A DNA stretch of 12,570 bases from Candidatus Omnitrophica bacterium UBA1562 (GCA_002322525.1 DCOU01000061.1:3116-15685); one strand, 5' to 3'. Positions 1-6,330 are shown, counted from the first letter of the stretch. The notes: generated from the sequence alone by a model not told the origin. Numbers and translations are program-made.

Positions 1-22
1 TTGGCCACTTAGGTACCTGCCC
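1..22 (-). tRNA. tRNA-Tyr, 5' end only (cut by window edge)
   Basis: Read on the minus strand, the first 22 bases give an acceptor strand GGGCAGG followed by TACC and TAAGTGGCCAA. This matches the 5' acceptor and D-arm start of bacterial tRNA-Tyr (compare TTCCCGAGTGGCCAA). The anticodon lies outside the window, so the identity is inferred from the D-arm and from position: tRNA-Thr followed closely by tRNA-Tyr is a common bacterial pair, often upstream of a tuf gene. A tRNA-Leu or tRNA-Ser start is possible but fits less well. Confidence 0.6.
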
Positions 23-54
23 ATACAATATCAAAAATCAAAATTACTTTATTA

Positions 55-127
55 AGCTGGCGACCCGAATCGAACGGGCGACCCCCTCATTACAAGTGAG
101 GAGCTCTACCTACTGAGCTACGCCAGC
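55..127 (-). tRNA. tRNA-Thr (anticodon TGT)
   Basis: The minus strand folds into a complete cloverleaf. The acceptor GGTGGCG-type helix is GCTGGCG with CGCCAGC (7 of 7), the D-stem is GCTC/GAGC, the anticodon stem is CCTCA/TGAGG with loop CTTGTAA (anticodon TGT, codon ACA), and the T-arm is GCCCG TTCGATT CGGGT. The discriminator base is T, and CCA is not encoded. The gene lies 16 bases after the nnrD stop codon and 32 bases before the tRNA-Tyr start, so it may be read from the upstream operon as well as from its own promoter. Confidence 0.95.
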
Positions 128-143
128 AAAATTAACTATATAT

Positions 144-1007
144 CTAAGAACACAACTTTATTGCCTCGGGAATCTTATCTATTATATCCGAGGCAATCAA
201 GCTGATTTGCGTCTTTTCTTTTGCGGCTAAGTCTCCTGCTAACCCATGCAGATAAACTGCATATTTCGATGCCTCAAAGGCAGTTAAGCCTTGAGCCAAA
301 AAAGCCGCAATCATCCCAGTCAAAACATCACCGCTTCCTGCAGTAGCCATTCCGGGATTACCGGTTTTATTTACATACAGATTACTCTTATAATCCGCAA
401 CTACAGTATTGTGCCCTTTTAAAACTGCAGTTACTTTATAATCTTTAGCGAATTTCTTGGTAATATCTTTTCTGTTACCCTGAACTTTTTTTATACTGAT
501 ACCCATTAACCTTGCCATTTCACCCGGATGAGGCGTTAATATTTTAGCGTATAGCGTATAGCGTATAGCGTATAGCATCTTTAGATGGCCTACCAATGCA
601 TTAAGCCCATCTGCATCGATAACCATAGGTTTATCTATTTTAGATATTACTTTCCGCACTAAGCCCTGCGTTGATTTATTCTGAGTAAGGCCCGGCCCAA
701 CCACTAATACATCAACTTTTTTTACGAAATCTTTAATCTTTTTATATCCACTCAGGCTTAGCGTGCCATCGCTGGTTTCAGGCAAAGGAAATGTCATTAC
801 TTCTTTGGGTTTTATTTTTATTATTGTGCTGTTTAAGCTTTTAGGAATACCCAGCGTAACTAACCCGGCTCCTGAACGCATAGCTGCCTCACTACATAAA
901 ACCGCAGCTCCCGAAAATCTTGCAGAACCAGCTAAAATAAAAATATGCCCAAAATCGCCCTTGTGGGCATTAGGTCTTCTGCGTAATAATAGCGTTGGCA
1001 ACTGCAT
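144..1007 (-). CDS. nnrD: ADP-dependent (S)-NAD(P)H-hydrate dehydratase
   Basis: This is a 287-residue protein of the YjeF C-terminal/ribokinase-like family, which dehydrates damaged NAD(P)HX back to NAD(P)H with ADP. Visible motifs are the N-terminal HKGDFGH followed by LAGSARFSGAA (about 15-35), DADGLNAL (131-138), ILTPHPGEMARLMG (156-169), KGHNTVV (197-203) and the nucleotide-site/catalytic GSGD (224-227, D227 the expected base). It is a stand-alone dehydratase without the epimerase (NnrE) domain. The start was chosen because the family motif begins about 13 residues later. It overlaps the end of acpS by 38 bases, indicating co-transcription and probable translational coupling. Residues 144-154 are encoded by a 7-bp tandem repeat just before the TPHPGE motif. 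Confidence 0.93.
   Translation of the reverse strand: MQLPTLLLRRRPNAHKGDFGHIFILAGSARFSGAAVLCSEAAMRSGAGLVTLGIPKSLNSTIIKIKPKEVMTFPLPETSDGTLSLSGYKKIKDFVKKVDVLVVGPGLTQNKSTQGLVRKVISKIDKPMVIDADGLNALVGHLKMLYAIRYTLYAKILTPHPGEMARLMGISIKKVQGNRKDITKKFAKDYKVTAVLKGHNTVVADYKSNLYVNKTGNPGMATAGSGDVLTGMIAAFLAQGLTAFEASKYAVYLHGLAGDLAAKEKTQISLIASDIIDKIPEAIKLCS
545..576. repeat. Heptamer tandem repeat inside nnrD
   Basis: Four perfect copies of TAGCGTA plus a partial fifth copy (TAGC) run without interruption. Because the unit is 7 bp, three units restore the frame, and the minus strand reads MLYAIRYTLYA, a quasi-repeated peptide. The segment lies in the loop between the DADGLNAL and TPHPGE motifs of NnrD. Confidence 0.9.
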
Positions 1008-1383
1008 AATTTTTCACATGGGAAATAGAAATGTGTACATCTATCGACTTTCCCTTGCCATTTAAAATCATACAACAGGGTTTGCCATCTTTATCATTTA
1101 AAATCTGGACGTCTTTCCAGTTTAATTTGGCATCGCCCAGCGCCTTAAACACTGCCTCTTTAGCTGCAAACCTGCCTGCGAGATGCTGGTATAAACCCCG
1201 CCCTTCCTTACTTCGAAACACCTCTATAATAGAGGAAGGGCGGGGTAAACTACCCCTGGTTTTCGCATTCTCTAATTCTTCCTGACTAAATATGCGACTC
1301 AGAAAATCTTGGCCCCATTTTTCTACTGCTTTGCGCAGGCGCGTTACTTCAGTTATATCTACTCCGGTTCCGACTATTTTCAT
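970..1383 (-). CDS. acpS: Holo-[acyl-carrier-protein] synthase
   Basis: AcpS transfers 4'-phosphopantetheine from CoA to apo-ACP in fatty acid synthesis. The 137-residue product begins MKIVGTGVDI, with D9 as the metal ligand. It contains GRFAAKEAVFKALG (70-83, E76 the second acidic ligand) and ends with HISISHVKNYAVANAII. I start it at 1383 and not at the upstream in-frame ATG (1434), because those extra 17 residues are translation of the octamer array and are not family-like. No Shine-Dalgarno is visible before this ATG; the array abuts it directly. About 16 residues (roughly 44-65) are extra compared with ordinary AcpS of about 121 residues, and they coincide with a DNA palindrome. It follows pdxJ and overlaps nnrD. 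Confidence 0.93.
   Translation of the reverse strand: MKIVGTGVDITEVTRLRKAVEKWGQDFLSRIFSQEELENAKTRGSLPRPSSIIEVFRSKEGRGLYQHLAGRFAAKEAVFKALGDAKLNWKDVQILNDKDGKPCCMILNGKGKSIDVHISISHVKNYAVANAIITQKT
1195..1256. repeat. Palindromic element translated within acpS
   Basis: A perfect 14-bp inverted repeat, ACCCCGCCCTTCCT (1195-1208) with AGGAAGGGCGGGGT (1233-1246), encloses 24 bp. Overlapping it are two smaller 6-bp hairpins, CCTCTA/TAGAGG (1221-1235) and GGGGTA/TACCCC (1242-1256). The whole element stays in frame and encodes about 16-20 residues absent from typical AcpS. The layout is reminiscent of coding-sequence palindromic elements such as those of Rickettsia; kinship is not claimed. Confidence 0.85.
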
Positions 1384-1446
1384 TGTTAAACTGTTAAACT
1401 GTTGAATTGTTAAACTGTTGAAGCAATTTAACAATTTAGCAATTTA
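1383..1446. repeat. Inverted octamer array between pdxJ and acpS
   Basis: Exactly eight 8-bp units lie end to end with no spacer. Five have consensus YTGTTRAA (1383-1422) and three have reverse-complement type RCAATTTA (1423-1446). The array spans precisely from the acpS start codon to the pdxJ stop codon, whose TAA lies within the last unit. The RNA could fold into a long AU-rich hairpin. Confidence 0.9.
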
Positions 1447-2160
1447 ACCATTAATTAACGTCTTCATTTCTTTAACTGCCCGTTCCAAACCCACCAGCAC
1501 AGCACGGCACACGATAGAATAACCGATATTTAACTCTTCTATGCCCTTAATTTTAGCCACCCTCGACACATTATAATAATTTAAGCCGTGCCCGGCAAAA
1601 ACATGCAGCCCCTTACCTCTGGCATATCTAACTGTGGTTTCTAATTCTTTGAAATATTTAGCCTGTCCTTTTTTATCCCCGGCATCAGCATAGCGGCCGG
1701 TATGCAACTCTATCATCCTTATCCCTGATTTTCTTGCAGCGTCAATCTGTTTTTTGTCGGGATCGATAAATAAACTTACTGTAATCCCGCTTTTTTCTAA
1801 TTTACCTGCTACCTGTTTTATCTTTTTAAAATTAGATACCACATCTAAACCGCCTTCGGTAGTTAACTCTTGCCTTTTTTCAGGTACCAGAGTTGCCTGG
1901 TCAGGCTTTACTTTACAGGCAATAGCAACGATGTCGGAAGCGACAGACATCTCTAAATTTAATTTTACCCGAACTATTTCTTTTAAAATATACAGGTCCC
2001 TTTCTTTAATATGCCGGCGGTCTTCTCTTAAATGCACGACTATACTATCAGCTCCGGCTGTTTGAGCAATTAAAGCTGCGAATGCCGGCTCTGGCTCAAT
2101 GCCATGGCGGACTTCTCTTAAAGTTGCCACATGATCAATATTTACGCCTAAATTGAGCAT
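1444..2160 (-). CDS. pdxJ: Pyridoxine 5'-phosphate synthase
   Basis: PdxJ condenses 3-amino-2-oxopropyl phosphate (1-amino-acetone 3-phosphate) with deoxyxylulose 5-phosphate to form pyridoxine 5'-phosphate, the ring-closing step of DXP-dependent vitamin B6 synthesis. The 238-residue TIM barrel shows LGVNIDHVATLR (4-15), VHLREDRRHI (42-51, H43), LNLEM (67-71, E70), LVPEKR..TTEGGLDV (91-107), FIDPD (131-135), ELHTGRYA (151-158), AGHGLNY (189-195, H191) and ELNIG (209-213). The three catalytic positions expected for the family (His, Glu, His) are all present. NIG is followed by YSIV where many homologues have HAIV. The start has GAGG only two bases upstream, preceded by a repeat array. Its stop codon sits inside another array shared with the acpS junction. 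Confidence 0.95.
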   Translation of the reverse strand: MLNLGVNIDHVATLREVRHGIEPEPAFAALIAQTAGADSIVVHLREDRRHIKERDLYILKEIVRVKLNLEMSVASDIVAIACKVKPDQATLVPEKRQELTTEGGLDVVSNFKKIKQVAGKLEKSGITVSLFIDPDKKQIDAARKSGIRMIELHTGRYADAGDKKGQAKYFKELETTVRYARGKGLHVFAGHGLNYYNVSRVAKIKGIEELNIGYSIVCRAVLVGLERAVKEMKTLING

Positions 2161-2177
2161 AACCTCGCTTTGCTCGG

Positions 2178-2253
2178 AGTGTAAAGTTTGTAAGTGTAAA
2201 GTGTTTAAGTTTTCTTCTTACACACTTACACACTTAAAAACTTATACACTTAG
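2178..2253. repeat. Inverted repeat array between the 46-aa ORF and pdxJ
   Basis: The left half contains two near copies of a 15-bp unit (AGTGTAAAGTTTGTA and AGTGTAAAGTGTTTA, 2178-2207). After a short pyrimidine spacer, the right half has four octamers of type CTTACACA (CTTACACA, CTTACACA, CTTAAAAA, CTTATACA, 2217-2248) plus CTTAG. The halves are reverse complements in style, so the transcript can fold. The architecture matches the other two arrays, but the word differs. The last unit supplies the TAA stop of the upstream small ORF. Confidence 0.85.
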
Positions 2254-2390
2254 TAATCGATATATTTTATCTCACCCTGAACATAAAACCAGGCCATAAC
2301 CGCCAATATAAGCGCAATGAGTTTAAGCCAGGGATGATACGTAAACCAGTGTCCAATGCGATAACCAATGCTAATCTTCTCTTTAGGCAT
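2250..2390 (-). CDS. 46-residue single-pass membrane protein, CdaR (YbbR) anchor-like
   Basis: This short ORF begins inside the last codons of cdaA (8-base overlap) and ends at a TAA formed by the repeat array. It starts MPKEKISIGYRIGHWFTYHP and continues into a hydrophobic helix (WLKLIALILAVMAWFYV, residues 21-37), ending QGEIKYIDY. The helix and the following VxGE-like residues resemble the N-terminal membrane anchor of CdaR/YbbR proteins, which regulate CdaA and are usually encoded just downstream of it. The extracytoplasmic YbbR domains are missing. It may be a minimal CdaA partner, a truncated cdaR, or an unrelated small membrane protein. Overlap with cdaA and good coding appearance support translation. 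Confidence 0.65.
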   Translation of the reverse strand: MPKEKISIGYRIGHWFTYHPWLKLIALILAVMAWFYVQGEIKYIDY

Positions 2391-3129
2391 CGTCTTTCTT
2401 AAGTCTTATAATCTCTTTAATCTTGGAAAGCATATTTTCCCTGCTTAAATCCTTGTATAATTTACCGCGATACACCAAAGACATATCCTGCCTCTCCTCG
2501 GAAACAATGATAACTACGGCATCAGTTTCTTCGCTCAAACCCAACGCAGCGCGGTGCCGCGTGCCGTATATGCGGCTTAAATCCTGATTTTCCGTAAGAG
2601 GGAATAGGCAGCCGGCAGCAATAATACGGCCGTGTTGTATAATTAAACCCCCGTCATGAAGCAGGCTATTAGGTGTAAAAATATTCTCAATTAAATCCGA
2701 AGATACACGCGCATCAATAAGAACGCCGCTTTCGATATAGGCAGTAAGCGGGTCGTTCTTCTCTATAGCAATAAGCGCGCCAATCTTGTTCTTGCAGAGA
2801 TTTTCGGCTGCTTCACCTGTCTGTTTTAATATATAATCCAACTCTTCCTCTCGTAAGCTCGTCCCAAATAGGTGGCGCTGGCCTAACCGCGCTAACCCCT
2901 GCCTTATCTCCGGATGGAAGATAATAAGCATAGCAATAACTGATATGCCGAATAATTTTGTAAACAACCAATCCAGTATCTCTAAGCCTAACCTCTGAAA
3001 TAAGAAAAAGGCAACCAAAAGAATAATTATTCCACGCAAAACCTGTATTGCGCGCGTGCCCTCAAAAAAAAGCATAATGTGGTAAATCACAAACCAGAGT
3101 ATAATAATTTCAACTATGGGTTTCCACAT
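2383..3129 (-). CDS. cdaA: Diadenylate cyclase CdaA (c-di-AMP synthesis)
   Basis: CdaA makes cyclic-di-AMP from two ATP at the cytoplasmic membrane. The 248-residue protein has three hydrophobic N-terminal helices (about 5-22, 28-46, 52-71), the linker HPEIRQGLARLG, and a DAC domain from about residue 95. The DAC domain contains GALIAIEK (117-124), TPNSLLHDGGLII (152-164) and GTRHRAALGLSE (189-200). The usual DGA motif reads DGG here (159-161), while the RHR motif is intact. It follows folP, overlaps a small CdaR-like ORF, and is not followed by glmM as in many Firmicutes. No Shine-Dalgarno is visible: the sequence before the ATG is six A/T bases and then the octamer array. Other possible starts would remove the first helix, so this start is preferred. 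Confidence 0.93.
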   Translation of the reverse strand: MWKPIVEIIILWFVIYHIMLFFEGTRAIQVLRGIIILLVAFFLFQRLGLEILDWLFTKLFGISVIAMLIIFHPEIRQGLARLGQRHLFGTSLREEELDYILKQTGEAAENLCKNKIGALIAIEKNDPLTAYIESGVLIDARVSSDLIENIFTPNSLLHDGGLIIQHGRIIAAGCLFPLTENQDLSRIYGTRHRAALGLSEETDAVVIIVSEERQDMSLVYRGKLYKDLSRENMLSKIKEIIRLKKDDA

Positions 3130-3135
3130 ATTTTT

Positions 3136-3212
3136 ATTGTTAAATTGTTATATTGCTAAATTGCTATATTGGTTATGGACAGTTTAACAATTTGACAGTT
3201 TAGCAATTTATT
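3136..3212. repeat. Inverted octamer array between folP and cdaA
   Basis: Five direct octamers of type ATTGYTAW (ATTGTTAA, ATTGTTAT, ATTGCTAA, ATTGCTAT, ATTGGTTA; 3136-3175) are followed by the 5-bp spacer TGGAC and then four reverse-complement octamers of type TTTARCAR (3181-3212). The word is the same as in the array at 1383-1446. The folP stop codon (TAA at 3200-3202) lies inside a unit, and the other edge ends six bases from the cdaA start. Confidence 0.9.
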
Positions 3213-4396
3213 ATTGCCCCCGCGACTCTTAATGCCTGTTTTACTTCTTTGACATCATGAACTCTAATTATGTTTGTGCCGTTTTTAACCGCTAATACGC
3301 AGGCAGATAGAGTGCCAAAAATTCTTTCTTGGGGACCCACATTTAATATTTTACCGATGAAGGATTTCCGGGATGGGCCCACTAATATAGGCCTGCCTAA
3401 GACTTTAAATTCTTTTAATCTCTTCAATATCTCTAAATTATGCTCAAGCGTTTTGCCGAAGCCGATACCGGGGTCAACAATAATTCTTTCTCTGTCTATA
3501 CCCCAAGCAACAGCCTCACTTAGTGCCTTATCTAAATACTCTATTATCTCATCAATCAAATTTTTATAAACAGGGTTATTCTGCATAGTCCGCGGATTCC
3601 CCTTCATATGCATAATTACTACGCCTGCTTTATATTTGGAAACTATCTTTGCCATTTTATTATTTAAGCCGGTTATATCATTTACTAAACTCGCACCATT
3701 ATCCAAGGCTTGCCTTGCCACTTCGGGTTTATAAGTATCGATGGAAATAGGGACTTTGATTTTCCTGGCAATCTTCTTAATTATCGGCATTGTACGCTCT
3801 AATTCTTCCTTGACGGGAATTGGTTCGGCGCCTGGACGGGTTGACTCTCCGCCTATGTCAATAATATCTGCTCCATCATCTACCATTTTCTCAACGAACT
3901 CAACAATTCTCTTAACGCTATACGCTGTACGATAGAGGCCGTCTGCGCTAAATGAATCCGGCGTCAGATTTACAATACCCATAATATAGGTCCTGTCTTG
4001 CCTCAAGGCCAATTTATATCTACCCAGATTAAGATTGAATTCATCCTTTTGATAATTGGTAAGGCTGTCGGATAAATCATGCGCCAATCTATCCAGGCCA
4101 AAAGGCTGTTTATTTAACTTCTCAGTGAGGCGGTTAAATTGAGACAGGGTTGCCATAAGAAGGCAATCTGTCTTTTTAGCCTTACCGGTAAGGGCATCTC
4201 TGGCAACTGCCACATCACCGCCTAAAGAAAGCATTTCTTGTTTGAGTATATTTGCCTTAATGCAAGGTAGGGAATTTATCCTCACTAGATACTGGATCGC
4301 CTTGGGCAGCATAATCTTAATGCCATAACTGTCTACTTTAATATCCTGCAAAATTTGCCTTAAATTTTGCGGGCTAGATATTTGGAGGATTCTCAT
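3200..4396 (-). CDS. folP: Dihydropteroate synthase, long form
   Basis: FolP condenses p-aminobenzoate with hydroxymethyl-dihydropterin pyrophosphate in folate synthesis. At 398 residues it is about 120 longer than classic DHPS. The TIM-barrel part begins near 135 and contains MGIVNLTPDSFSADG (139-153), GADIIDIGGESTRPGAEPI (175-193), ISIDTYKPEVA (217-227), NDITGL (239-244), MHMKGNPRTM (262-271), DPGIGFGKT (308-316), GPSRKSFIG (340-348) and RVHDV (378-382). The N-terminal 130 residues carry a separate conserved-looking region (QEMLSLGGDVAVARDAL, 53-69; CLLMATLSQFNRL, 78-90; KQPFGLDRLA, 96-105), seen to my knowledge in a subset of long DHPS proteins. It starts nine bases after the ftsH stop. 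The stop codon is inside a repeat array. Residues 155-161 are encoded by a heptamer-like sequence. Confidence 0.93.
   Translation of the reverse strand: MRILQISSPQNLRQILQDIKVDSYGIKIMLPKAIQYLVRINSLPCIKANILKQEMLSLGGDVAVARDALTGKAKKTDCLLMATLSQFNRLTEKLNKQPFGLDRLAHDLSDSLTNYQKDEFNLNLGRYKLALRQDRTYIMGIVNLTPDSFSADGLYRTAYSVKRIVEFVEKMVDDGADIIDIGGESTRPGAEPIPVKEELERTMPIIKKIARKIKVPISIDTYKPEVARQALDNGASLVNDITGLNNKMAKIVSKYKAGVVIMHMKGNPRTMQNNPVYKNLIDEIIEYLDKALSEAVAWGIDRERIIVDPGIGFGKTLEHNLEILKRLKEFKVLGRPILVGPSRKSFIGKILNVGPQERIFGTLSACVLAVKNGTNIIRVHDVKEVKQALRVAGAIINC
3914..3935. repeat. Degenerate GCGTATA-like heptamer pair inside folP
   Basis: On the minus strand, GTACAGC-GTATAGC-GTT reads as two heptamers closely matching the GTATAGC unit that is repeated in nnrD. 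It encodes RTAYSV in the DHPS loop after PDSFS, where this protein is a few residues longer than typical. With only two imperfect units, chance similarity cannot be excluded. Confidence 0.4.
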
Positions 4397-4405
4397 CGGT
4401 CTTTT

Positions 4406-6265
4406 TCAGGTGAGATTTTTTTTCTCTATACCGAGCAGGCGTTTGACTTCTTCGCCATCTAAGACTTCTTTCTCTATGAGGGCATTGGCTAAAGTCTTTA
4501 ATTTATCTAAATTCTCATTCAATAAATTCTTTGCTTTTATATAAGCCTCATTAACTATTCTCTTTACTTCCTCGTCGATCAGATGGGCGGTTTCTTCGCT
4601 ATAATTCTTTTCTTCCATGATATCGCGCCCCAAAAATATAAGCCCTTCCCTTCTTCCCAAAGTAACATTGCCTAATTTATCGGACATACCGAATTGCATA
4701 ACCATGCGCCGCGCCATCTGTGTGGCCATCTCTAAATCATTTTGCGCTCCTGTAGTAACTTCATTTAAATTTATCTCCTCAGATGCACGACCACCTAATA
4801 TAAGCGCAATCTCGGAAATTAACTCTGATTTCGTCCAATAGTGCCTGTCTTCAAGCGGAGGAGTAAAAGTATAACCGCCAGCCAAACCTCGGGGGATTAT
4901 GGAAACTTTCTTTAAAGGATTTACTTCAGGCAAAAGCAAGGAAAGAAACGCATGGCCTGACTCATGAAGCGCAGTAATCTCCTTTTCTTTCTTGGACATA
5001 ATATGGCTCTTCTTCTCAGGGCCCATAAGTACCCTCTCCACTGATTTTTCAAAATCAACCATCTCAATGGCATCTTTACTATACCTTGCCGCAAGCAGAG
5101 CCGCTTCATTACACAGATTCGCCAGGTCAGCGCCTGAGAAACCCGGGGTTTGGCTAGCAAGGGATTTTAAATCTACAGAAGGAGCAAGTTTCAACTTACG
5201 CGTATGAACCTTGAGTATCTCCTCCCGTCCTTTAATGTCAGGGAGATTCACCACAATATGCCGGTCAAACCTGCCCGGGCGTAAAATCGCAGGATCCAAA
5301 GTATCTGGACGGTTAGTAGCGGCAATGAGGATGAGGCCCTGTTGTGTATCAAAGCCATCCATCTCTACTAAAAGGGCATTCAAGGTCTGCTCTCGCTCGT
5401 CATGGCCTCCGCCGATACCTGCGAAACGTAAGCGTCCAACAGCATCTATTTCATCGATAAAAATAATCGCGCCTTTGCCGGAAATCTTTGCTGCCTTACG
5501 GCCTTGTTCGAATAAATCCCTGACGCGTGATGCCCCCACACCGACGAACATTTCCACAAAGTCAGACCCGGATATACTGAAAAACGGCACCCCCGCCTCA
5601 CCGGCGACTGCCTTAGCGATCAAAGTTTTCCCGCATCCCGGGGGACCTACAAGCAAAACGCCTTTAGGAATTTTACCTCCTAATTTTTGGAACTTCTTGG
5701 GGTCTTTTAAGAACTCAATGACCTCTTGCAATTCCTCCCTGGCTTCATCTACGCCTGCTACATCATCCTTAAAGGTAACTTTTTCTCCTTCTTTTTCACT
5801 ATGCATCTTTGGCCGCATTTTACCAAAACCCATAATCTTGTTCCCCAGCTGTTCTCCTCGAGCAGCCATCCACCACCAGAAAAATATCAATAAAATCACC
5901 GGGCCCAATGAATACAATAAATTTGTCCATAAAGTACGTGGCGGCTTAACTTCAAAATGCTTCAAATTCTGACGCATAAGACTAAGTAATTCTGTATCGT
6001 TATCAGGGATATTTAAGAAGAATTTACTGTTGTCGGTAAATTCGCCCTGCAGTACAGATTCAATCTTGGCCACAGATTTAATCTTCTCAGGAGTAGCCTT
6101 TAAAATTCCGTAAAAGTCACTATAAGATATCTCCTTTGGTCCAGCCATAGGTATGGTTAAAGAATTAATTAAGAGATAAAATATAGCAATTATAAGTAAC
6201 CAAAACCAGGGAAAACGTCTAAGTATCTTGTTTTTCTTAGACTTAGGAATATTATGATTTGCCAT
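4406..6265 (-). CDS. ftsH: ATP-dependent zinc metalloprotease FtsH
   Basis: FtsH is the membrane-anchored AAA+ protease that extracts and degrades membrane and short-lived cytosolic proteins. The 619-residue product has TM1 (19-37), a short periplasmic region, TM2 (116-133), Walker A GPPGCGKT (207-214), pore motif MFVGVG (239-244), Walker B IIFIDE (267-272), the second region of homology TNRPDTLDPAILRPGRFDR (317-335), zinc motif HESGH (434-438) and TGAQND (505-510, D510 the third ligand). Length and domain order are standard, so it should be active. The start has AAGGAG four bases upstream and a good promoter 26-54 bases upstream. It follows tilS and precedes folP by nine bases; tilS-ftsH-folP proximity is a conserved bacterial arrangement. 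Confidence 0.98.
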   Translation of the reverse strand: MANHNIPKSKKNKILRRFPWFWLLIIAIFYLLINSLTIPMAGPKEISYSDFYGILKATPEKIKSVAKIESVLQGEFTDNSKFFLNIPDNDTELLSLMRQNLKHFEVKPPRTLWTNLLYSLGPVILLIFFWWWMAARGEQLGNKIMGFGKMRPKMHSEKEGEKVTFKDDVAGVDEAREELQEVIEFLKDPKKFQKLGGKIPKGVLLVGPPGCGKTLIAKAVAGEAGVPFFSISGSDFVEMFVGVGASRVRDLFEQGRKAAKISGKGAIIFIDEIDAVGRLRFAGIGGGHDEREQTLNALLVEMDGFDTQQGLILIAATNRPDTLDPAILRPGRFDRHIVVNLPDIKGREEILKVHTRKLKLAPSVDLKSLASQTPGFSGADLANLCNEAALLAARYSKDAIEMVDFEKSVERVLMGPEKKSHIMSKKEKEITALHESGHAFLSLLLPEVNPLKKVSIIPRGLAGGYTFTPPLEDRHYWTKSELISEIALILGGRASEEINLNEVTTGAQNDLEMATQMARRMVMQFGMSDKLGNVTLGRREGLIFLGRDIMEEKNYSEETAHLIDEEVKRIVNEAYIKAKNLLNENLDKLKTLANALIEKEVLDGEEVKRLLGIEKKNLT

Positions 6266-6290
6266 TTTTCTCCTTCCTATCAGAAATTTT

Positions 6291-6319
6291 ATTATATATT
6301 TAAATATTTATAAAATCAA
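6291..6319 (-). promoter_or_regulatory. Sigma70-type promoter of ftsH operon
   Basis: On the minus strand, TTGATT (6314-6319) is separated by exactly 17 bases from a perfect TATAAT (6291-6296). The predicted transcription start near 6283 gives a leader of under 25 bases that includes the AAGGAG ribosome site of ftsH. It is the clearest promoter in the window and probably drives ftsH through nnrD. Confidence 0.75.
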
Positions 6320-6330
6320 GTATTTTAAAT

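Noticed and set aside
1384..1434. Longer AcpS start at 1434
   Set aside because: The added residues are a translation of the repeat array, and the family begins at MKIVGTGVDI.
1383..3212. Octamer arrays as CRISPR
   Set aside because: Units are 8 bp with no spacers, and the second half is reverse-complemented; no cas genes are present.
5211..5972. Long open frame on the plus strand opposite ftsH
   Set aside because: It lies wholly over a highly conserved ftsH coding region, has no ribosome site or family resemblance, and its composition is typical of an antisense shadow.
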